DNA of 64,000 nt from Collybiopsis luxurians FD-317 M1. Taxonomy: Eukaryota; Basidiomycota; Agaricomycetes; Agaricales; Omphalotaceae. Location of the stretch: contig KN834805.1 in the NCBI GenBank assembly GCA_000827265.1, forward strand, positions 290,772 to 354,771, given 5' to 3'. Shown here piece by piece: positions 56,354-64,000 of the stretch. Position numbers and translations under genes: made by a program. Under the pieces are notes generated by a model. The model was not told the DNA's origin and searched no databases. It worked only from the letters and a program-made list of their open reading frames with translations. Every line of letters starts with the position of its first letter. Within the stretch, counting starts at the first letter, position 1.

Positions 56354-58504
56354 ATGGTGTCGAAACTCGCCAATTTTCTGGCTCAAGTCTTTCTTCTCGG
56401 TTTCATCTCGTCCGTTCGTGGTGTCAACGACACTTCATCCTCACGATGTCGTTGCCTCTACCCAGACTCTTCTTGCTGGCCTTCGGATGCAGACTTTGCT
56501 TCACTAGCTTCCCAGGTCTCCCAGCCTCTCATTTATCCTGTCCCTCCTGAATCCGCCTGCTATCCTGCATCCAATCCGTCTGGGAATTGCGCGGAAGTCA
56601 TTGCGAATATTTTTGACGGGAACTGGCGCTCGAATCAATCAGGGTCAATGCAGTCCCCTAATTTCGAAACGTTCATCTTTCCGAATGGGTCAATTAGTGC
56701 TTGCTTTTTGAACACTTCCTTGGGAGTACCGTGCCAACAAGGAAATGTACCTCCGGTCGGTGTGGATGCTCGAACGGCGGAGGATATTCAAGCTGCTGTT
56801 GCATTTGCGGAGAAATGGAATTTGAGAGTCGTCGTTAAGAGTACAGGGTAAGAGCGCACAAGCAAGTCTAATTCTGACTACGGCTTCTCACTGGAATCCA
56901 GACACGATTATCTGGGCCGTAGTTCGGGTCGAGGATCCTTTATGATCTGGACACACAACATGAAAAATATTAGCTATAGTGCTTCGTTCATTCCAGAAGG
57001 AGGCCCATCCAATGTAACTTTCAACGGTAAGCTCTCGATTCAACTAAGCTTTTGACTCCGAACTTAAAACAATGTGCTTCTAACAGCACTCACACTGGCA
57101 GCTGGTGTCCAATGGCACGAAGCATACGATGCTGCACAGTCTAATAATCGAATCGTAGTCGGAGGAATTGCTCCCGGAGGCTCGGTAGGCGCTGCAGGAG
57201 GCTGGATACAAGGAGGCGGCCATAGCATGTAAGCCTGAACTCGTCCTACTGTGAATTGTTCATCCTAGCAAGCCGCCGTAGACTATCGCCTCAGTTCGGA
57301 CTCGGTGAGTGACTTGGTCTTGATTCGGTTGATCTTTGCATCCTGATCTTTTTCTCTTCAGGTGTGGACAACGCTATTCAGTTTACCGTAGTCACTTCCT
57401 CCGGATCGCATTTGACTGCCAACGCCTATTCGCATCCGGACCTCTTCTGGGCGTAAGTGCAGCCGTGGATCTGGACTGCCAACGCTAATCTGCGTCTTTA
57501 TCCTAATAGTCTACGCGGAGGTGGAGGTGGAACATATGGTGTTCTCACTTCTGTCACATACAATACCCATCCTCAAGAGTCTGTCATCTTGATTGCTGTC
57601 GAAATAGCCAACTTCACTACGCCCACCCAAGCCCAATCCATCGTATCAGAATTTATTCGCCTTTCCCCCTCGCTATCAGACCTAGGCTGGGGAGGATACG
57701 CCTTCATCTCCCCGCAGTCGTTCCTCTTTGCCGGCCTCGCCCCGAATACAAGCTGGGCGGACGCCAACGCAACCGTCAAGCCGTTTTTCGATTTCGTGGC
57801 AAATGCCACCTCTGGCAGTGCGATTCTAGACACAATCCCCTTCGACACTTTCTACTCGGTGTACACAAGTCTTCTTTCTACAAACGCCTCTGGAACGGAT
57901 GGAATAGGCTCGAATAATGAACTCGCTTCGAGGCTTATTCCGAGAGACCTGGTTGAGAAGGACTATGACAGGGTCTCAGAGACGTTGTTGAGTTTGAACA
58001 GTTCATTGCTTTACCAGTAAGTATGGAAATAGTGCTCGACCTGTTTTTACTCGTGGTTCTGAATCTTTGCAGCCTGGTAGCTGGGGGAGCAGTATCCAAG
58101 GTCGATCCGGATTCCACTGGCCTCAATCCTGCCTGGCGGAAGGCTGCTGCTCATGTAGCACTCGGTGTGAGCTGGCCGGAAGGAACAAGTGTTAGCGACA
58201 TTCGCCTACTCGAAGATATAGCAAAAGGTTACGTTGGGATTTTGGAAGGACTTGTAGGGCCTGATGGGGGAGCCTACTTTAACGAGGTGCGTCCCGCCTG
58301 TTCGAAACTACTAGTTTTGTTGAAACAGTTTCTACTTCAAAGGCTTCACTCTATGAACCCAACTTCCAAGAAACGTTCTTTGGTGATCATTACTCCAAGT
58401 TGCAAGCGATCAAAGATCAATATGATCCGGCAGGTCTTTTTGTAGTGGTTGAAGGAGTGGGTTCTGAAAGATGGGATGATGCGCTCGAGTGTTTGAAAGC
58501 TTGA
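56354..58504 (+). CDS. Secreted FAD-linked oxidoreductase (BBE-like), copy 3
   Basis: Intact paralogue of the 50550 gene. It starts MVSKLANFLAQVFLLGFISS (signal-like), followed by CRCLYPDSSCWPSDADFASL. The FAD-link region is VVVKSTG, then after an intron HDYLGRSSGRGSFMIWTHNM. GGWIQGGGHSMLSPQ, AYSHPDLFWALRGGGGGTYG and VLTSVTYNTHPQE follow. The BBE end reads LNPAWRKAAAHVALGVSWPE, GPDGGAYFNE, FGDHYSKLQAIKDQYDPAGL and WDDALECLKA-stop at 58502-58504. All donors checked are GT, including that at the site where copy 1 has GC. Asn-X-Ser/Thr sites are frequent, consistent with a secreted glycoprotein. With copy 1 it brackets the dead copy 2 in a tandem array of about 3-kb units. Confidence 0.88.
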
Positions 58505-58657
58505 TCTTTTCGAAGTGAAGTGATTTCGTTATTCAGCTGCTCACAAGTATCTTTCGTGTTTTTAACTATCGAACGTATAGTACATTCTCCTTCGTATATA
58601 CATACTTGTACAAACTGTCGATGACTATTATACAACAGAACCAGAGTGATCTCGTTT

Positions 58658-60065
58658 TCAATACACAACTCGGCTCGTCAACCCATCAAGCTCTCTCTGA
58701 TAGCATCGGTGCTTGCTGACTTCATAGGCAAAGTTGCTGATGAATCCCTTATCGCCGCCGGAAGCGATATTCAGCACATCTGTCGCAGCACTCTTCAAGG
58801 AGTAACTGCCGGCAGTAATCACTCTGTACGACGTGACGACAGTGTCAGAATCTGACGAGGAGAACGATAACTCGGAAACAAAGTGCGAGAGGGCAAAAGC
58901 TATCGTTCTTGAACCTAAAAAGGGAATGTGAGAATTTAGCAAAATCCTAAAGGTAAAAGCAGTGTTATTCACCTTCACCAATACCGGCAATCGTCTTGCA
59001 ATGTCCGAAAGCCTCCACAATCCAATGAACGACTCGTCCATTACCCCTCAATGTCTTTCCAAACAACTCGTTGCCCCCAGGAATATACAGCGCATCGAAC
59101 ATGGTGCTCCTCTAACCTTCAAAGTGGTGATCAGCAAAAAGGTTCTCTCCGCCGCTAGAGGTAGAAATGTGCCCTCTTCGCGGCGCAATGACGAACAGGG
59201 CTGCTCCGCCGGCTTTCAAGGCAGCCTTCATCACCATTACACCCGACAGATCGACCCCATCAGCTACGAGAATGGCAATCCTGCGGGATTTGATAGTCGG
59301 CTTCGACGGCGCAAAGTCGAGTTGGCTAAGGCCGAACGATTTCTTGCCGTGGTTTTCGCGTGCAGGTTTCTCGGGCATGACTCCGCCAACGTTGGCAGCG
59401 ACATCTTTGGCAAGGTTGAAGTCGATGTGGTTGAGCACCTTTGTGTAAGTTTCGTACACGACCGGATCATCGCAGTGACTCAATTCGAAAGAGAAGGCAG
59501 CGATCAGGTGCGCACGTCCATGCGGCGCGAGCGAGTTGACGAAAAGCTGAGCCTGGTTGAAGTGTTCCTGGAACTTGGGAGTTCGGACACGCTGTTTGAT
59601 TCCTGCGACCTTTTGAGCGAAACTTAAGAAAGGATCAGCCACAAAAAAGATTTGTGAAACCAACACTTACTCGTGATATCCACCTTTCTCAACAGGAACC
59701 GGCGGTCCAGCACTCTTGCGGTTTGGCCAGTAGTTGACTAGACACTTGTGGATGCGAAACTGATACTGTCCGTCGCGGTGATGGTTCATGACTGGACATA
59801 CTGGCTTGTTGATGGGTAGCTGCAAGCGTACATAAATTAACTACAGCTGACTTACAATGGACGCTAAATCAACATACCTGTTCCCAGTTGATACCAAGTC
59901 GAGTGATTTGAGTATCGAAATAGGATAAGTTTCGACCTTGCAACAGCGGATCGTCGCTGAAGCCGATACCAGGAACGACGTGACTGGTGCAGAAAGCAAC
60001 TTGTTCCGTTTCTGGGAAGAACTCGTCGACAGTTTTTTCAAGACGAGCTCTCCGACTTCCTGCAA
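58658..60065 (-). pseudogene. Catalase remnant, C-terminal part only
   Basis: Minus-strand exons match the C-terminal third of large-subunit fungal catalases. They read [40 protein letters not shown] and PVMNHHRDG, then the flavodoxin/GATase-1-like domain (RRIAILVADGVDLSGVMVMK, LYIPGGNELFGKTLRGNG) to VVY-stop at 58658. The entire haem-binding N-terminal region, about 400 residues in the family, is absent upstream of 60065. In addition QEVGELVL and [10 protein letters not shown] lie in different frames, separated by a six-A run near 60035, so a base was lost or gained. Downstream exons are clean. A short transcript could still encode the C-terminal domain, but there would be no catalase. Confidence 0.78.
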
Positions 60066-60298
60066 GGGATCCTATACACTGTATTATAATACACGGTAGA
60101 AAGAAGCCTGTTGGTTCAATCTGACTCGCTTAGAGAAACAATATTACCACAACCCGGGTTGAGGAAAGGAGTCAATTAAATAAATTCCAACACTTTTATA
60201 TCCACATTGTGCATCCAACTTGAAAGAACCAAACTAAGTATCATACAGGAAATATATACACGGTCCACTGTCCGCAGGGCTAATGGTGACCCTTGTCC

Positions 60299-61581
60299 TT
60301 AGTGCCTGAATTTATTCAACAAGCCCTTGTTCATCCTGGGTCGCTGTACTTCAGGAAGCTCAGATCCGGTGAAAGGATCTGCATCGGATGCCAATCTCTT
60401 AACCATTGCTGAGCTCATCCATTGCATGAGAAAGATGTATTGGGTGCGCAACGCCTGCAAGTTTTCCTCATAGTCCGTCACACTAAGATCTGTTGTTCAC
60501 TTGTACAATCGCATTCTACATAAAATACCACATATTCAATTGCAAAATCACCTTCTACACAACTATCTCACTCAGTACTAACATGGCCTCCAGTTCTGCC
60601 CTAGATACCTCAAACGAACCATCCGGAAGATCGAGATACTGCACAGTGTATAGATTTTCGGCCAGGTTGATCAAGAGAACCTTCCACTTCACCATGTTTG
60701 TCTCGTTGGAATCAATGGGAAAAGAATCTTCCATTTCGAACACCATCGATTGGAGCTGTCCGAAGTTCTCTGCGATAGAGGAAGCCCTGCTTTCAGATAT
60801 GGTCGTTCTGAGCGCAACCTTGCTGCGAGTCTCGCTGGCTCTGCTGGGTACAGATGTCATGACTTTGGGTGTAATGTCAGGGATATCGATCGAGTCAACA
60901 GTTCCAATCACGTAGGGTTGCCTGTGAGGAGGGTCTGGCTCAGCGGTGCATTCAGAACAGAGATTTAGAGTCACTTACAGCTCAGTGGAGTACTTAAGAT
61001 ATGCAAAGAAGAAATCGGGTTTGTCCTTCAAGGGTAAAACGATAAGGTATTCGCTGAGAATGAAGAATGCATTCGAAGAATAAACCCATCTCCAAAATAA
61101 ACTTGAGAAAGTAAAATCAGACAGCGACACGCGTATTCACAGAAGGGTGCTCATACTCCCTGTAATCTTTGGGTTGCTGTTTGAAGTAGTCGTCGAATTG
61201 AGAAAGAACTTCTTCAACTACCGTATAATCCGGATGCCCGTTAAAGAACGAGTGAAAGTCGAGACTCTGATGGTTTACCCGTGGTTGTTCCATCATGATA
61301 AGATGAGGGTCGCTATCCGCCGCAGCGGCGACATTTGAGTAAAGGCGTTCAAATTGAGCGACATCTCGTGCCAGTTCGATGTTTGTCTGATGTTGGAGAC
61401 GATGGTATTGAACTGCGCGTTGCACCAGTTGTGCAAGGGTCTTGTTTGAAGGGGGAACTGGGGTATGGAGAAAAGAGATATCCTTTGCACTCAGTTTAGT
61501 ACCCATGCTGGCGGGGAGGTTTGGTTTTTTGGCTACAACGATTGCCCCTATATAGGCGGTCTGGCTTACATAATTGTTCAT
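60299..61581 (-). CDS. Unrecognised multi-exon protein
   Basis: I do not recognise the family. Four minus-strand segments join in frame. The first, from the ATG at 61579-61581 (MNNYVSQTAYIGAIVVAKKP), runs to KQQPKDYRD. A 55-bp intron (GTATGA...CAAG) joins it to LFWRWVYSSNAFFILSEYLI and FFFAYLKYSTEL. A further intron joins QPYVIGTVDSIDIPDITPKV, which runs to VLSEIVV, and a less certain one joins TDYEENLQALRTQYIFLMQW to the stop at 60299. The total is roughly 360-370 residues. Features are His/Gln-rich helices early on, an aromatic central segment, an acidic helix (FEMEDSFPIDSNETN) and a basic end. No signal peptide. An alternative is that each part ends at its local stop (61117, 60555). Confidence 0.45.
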
Positions 61582-62841
61582 CGGCTTCAATCGGCCTGCT
61601 TTATGGGCATCCGAAGAATGACATTTTTCGAGGGCACAGAAGCACTGCGGCGAGGCGATTTCTATTGTTATTTTACATTTTTATTTCCCATCCTTTTCCT
61701 CCTGCACAATACATTTGGGAACAGAGAAGAAACCCTTCGGGCCCGGAAGCAGCCAGAAGCTCACACTCATACATCGTGCCTTTCGCTGTTTGGGATGCCG
61801 TACTTGAAACGACCTCACTAATCACTGGATCCAGCATCGGAACTTAGACAGTGACAATGCTGTCAGTCTTTATTTATCAGAATTTGACTAACAATTTGCT
61901 CCGCAGCTGTTCTCCACAGCACATTCGCAACAATTCTTCCCTGGAGAACTTGCAAAAATTTCCTTTAATATAAGTACCGTTTGATGTAGATATAACCTGT
62001 AATTCTCCTTGGCACTGGGGGTTTGAAAATGGCTGGAGGAGAACAAGGCAATTGACTAGATTAACATAATTTTGAACTTACTCGGTACTACTGGTAGCTA
62101 TGAGGTCCTATCAATTCCCTATCGGCCCTGATACTTCTTTCGCCTTCCTCACTCCACATTCCCCCTTCCATCCCCACTCTACTTTCCCTTTCTACAACTC
62201 CCTTCACTACTCAGTTTTCCCTAAGTTCGTACTTTTCCAACTTCCCAACATTACCATACTCCCCCGCTTCTCGTGCTTAAAACTGTTAATCTGTAAAATC
62301 TGAATGAGAAAGGCCAAAATGTTTCAAGAAAACTCATTTTTGTGGATTCCAAATAAAGTGCGGATCGCGAAGTGTGTCAAAAATCAACAGGTCGGAACCA
62401 TTGAGAAATACCGGCGTATGAATCTGCGCCGTCAGCTGAGTTCCGTGAGCCAGTTAGTTGGCACGACCACAGCACCTGTCACAAATTTGCACTCACAAAT
62501 GGGTTAGAATTGCTTAAAAATGTGGATAGGCAAGGTGTTTACATATTCAAAGACATTTAAGAGGCAGTTTTAAATTTCAAGAAAATTTGAAACACCTGAG
62601 GGGATAGTAAGTCTAATGCTGTTCTCCGAGGACATCTACTTAATGCACAGTCTGAACTTCAGGTTTGATCAACTGGAGAATCCTTCGAGCATTTGCCAGA
62701 CAGGCCGGCTAAAATTCTATTTTCCCAGAAGGATAATTCCGTAGCTTCTCCGATCAAGGATGCCCTCGAACAAACACAAAAATTTTCATTCCACATATAT
62801 AAGGCCAATCCGAATGAGTTATTTGTGTATTTGATATTCCA
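61582..62841. other. Intergenic, no supported gene
   Basis: Short frames only. A pyrimidine-rich plus strand near 62140-62230 (many CTTCC/TTCCC runs) has no obvious gene. Confidence 0.45.
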
Positions 62842-63193
62842 ATGGCTCAGCCCATTGTAACTGCCAACTTGCAGCTAGTGCAAGTGCCCCATTTAGTAGT
62901 CGGCCCACATGGACTTGTCAGTATAGGAGCCTTAGTTGCCTTACAACATCCTAATGCTATGTACCATATCTCCTATGACTTCTTCCAAAGAGCGACGGAG
63001 GATGATCCTCCAGCTGGTTGGGGCACTAATAGAGGTCAGTATTATGCATGCAATGTAATTTATTTTCTCTGATTACAATTATACAGGGAATACCTATAAG
63101 GCGGTTATTAGACATTTGAATGTGCATGGCTTTGTGCAAAATCAGTACTCGGACTATTCCAGTCAAAAGGCAGATGCACTTTTCATGTATTAG
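62842..63193 (+). CDS. Small hypothetical protein
   Basis: Two-exon prediction. Exon 1 starts MAQPIVTANLQLVQVPHLVV and reaches PPAGWGTNRG before GTCAGT near 63034. Exon 2 starts after ACAG near 63087 (NTYKAVIRHLNVHGFVQNQY) and ends LFMY-stop at 63191-63193, about 100 residues in all. The joined frame is clean and the splice sites fit. No signal peptide, no known domain. A following open frame (63206-63412, DLPTWDHTNSLQLGGHFSSI) might belong to the same gene after another splice. Confidence 0.4.
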
Positions 63194-64000
63194 ACTCTAG
63201 TTCTCATGCGATTCACACTCCCCCCCTCAAAATTAGCAACAACGATTAGAAGAATCAAAATTTCACTCGTGATGGATCTACCGACTTGGGACCACACAAA
63301 CAGCCTTCAGCTTGGAGGCCACTTTTCCAGCATTCTGGAAGGTCCCACTCCAAGGATTCTAGCCAATGGTGCTGTCTTGAACATAGCTCCCCAGCCTTAC
63401 TTACCAGGTTAGTGCCCTTCTGTTTGCCTGTGACAATATTAATGGCATGTCACCTTAACATTATCAGGGCAACCTTTCAATCTTCTGAGGCACACCTGTC
63501 CCAGTCCAGCTGCAAATAACCCTGCTAATTGGAGGCACTAGGATAAGGGAGAGTTAGGGGTTGTTTTCCTTCAGAGCTGATTGAGCAGGGAGAGGCAAAT
63601 CGAATACATTAATTGCTGATAGCTTGTGTACAATGTTTTGAATTGCATGCTGAAATGCAGATATGTGCCAAGCGGCCTGTCGTCCAAACAGGTACCGCGG
63701 GTACTAAATACTGAACCTGCCCGTACAATTTTCAAGTCCCGCGGGCGGGCCTATTCATTTAACCATTCATTTCACAGTACAAAATCATTCAATTGAATGG
63801 CATTATTAGGGCACACAATGAATAGACGAGAATTATATACAATTTTTGTATATGTATGGCCGCAGCAAATATAAATAATAATTTATTAGGTAGCAAGTGA
63901 TTGCTGCAGTATCTATTTGCAGTAAATGGTCCTTCATTAGGCAGTAATTAATTTCAATAGCAGAATACATTTGTTGGCATGGGTCGTTGAGAATTTCGCA
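63194..64000. other. AT-rich right edge
   Basis: The part after about 63600 is AT-rich with repeated TTCATT/AATGAA motifs and no open frame. No terminal repeat or gene was recognised. Confidence 0.4.

Noticed and set aside
59167..59627. Plus-strand frames of 93 and 221 codons over the catalase remnant
   Set aside because: The minus strand carries clear catalase C-terminal motifs; the plus frames have none.

Overview
This is a stretch of nuclear DNA from a filamentous basidiomycete, most likely an Agaricomycete (mushroom-forming fungus). Genes have many short introns of about 50-60 bp, and coding sequence becomes continuous only after splicing. The content fits: F-box/leucine-rich families with the typical 'P.E.L..IFDY' F-box, DUF6593-type small proteins, a Zn2Cys6 regulator, fungal RhoGDI, an HPP-family membrane protein, secreted sphingomyelinase-like phosphodiesterases and berberine-bridge-type flavo-oxidases. 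No bacterial operon, CRISPR, rRNA or convincing tRNA was seen.

Layout. 0.5-2.8 kb: two conserved housekeeping genes, COQ2 (ubiquinone biosynthesis) and ribosomal protein eL27. 3.5-13.1 kb: an F-box gene, two DUF6593-like genes in a rearranged tandem duplication, the first sphingomyelinase-like gene, a palindromic element carrying telomere-like repeats, and a broken third DUF6593-like copy. 14.5-18.8 kb: the second sphingomyelinase-like gene and RhoGDI. 19-28 kb, mostly minus strand: a broken F-box gene, an unnamed secreted protein with micro-exons, a short-chain dehydrogenase and an HPP membrane protein. 29.6-37.1 kb: three F-box genes and a methyltransferase, two of the F-box genes belonging to a duplicated F-box/methyltransferase cassette with a small TA-flanked inverted-repeat element between them. 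38.8-48.1 kb: a bHLH regulator, a dead and a C-terminally truncated methyltransferase copy, and a Zn2Cys6 regulator. 50.5-58.5 kb: three tandem flavo-oxidase copies of about 3 kb each, the middle one dead. 58.6-61.6 kb: a catalase remnant containing only the C-terminal part, and an unrecognised multi-exon gene. 62-64 kb: AT-rich sequence with one small predicted gene.

The main theme is birth and death of gene copies. Five families (F-box, DUF6593, sphingomyelinase-like, methyltransferase, flavo-oxidase) have local duplicates, and all but the sphingomyelinase-like pair include at least one decayed copy. The secreted hydrolase and oxidase pairs suggest extracellular lipid/phosphodiester and small-molecule oxidation; the housekeeping and regulatory genes look functionally unrelated to them.

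The most unusual signal I found is a cluster of seven predicted GC-AG introns in five genes. Each is forced by reading frame, and three have GT donors at the same position in a neighbouring paralogue. Other points of note are the telomere-motif-bearing foldback element near 11.9 kb, a CACGTG-centred motif shared by several upstream regions, and the chimeric duplication junction near 6.67 kb. I did not find a clear new multi-gene system. All exon boundaries are read by eye from frame continuity and splice consensus, so small errors are possible.
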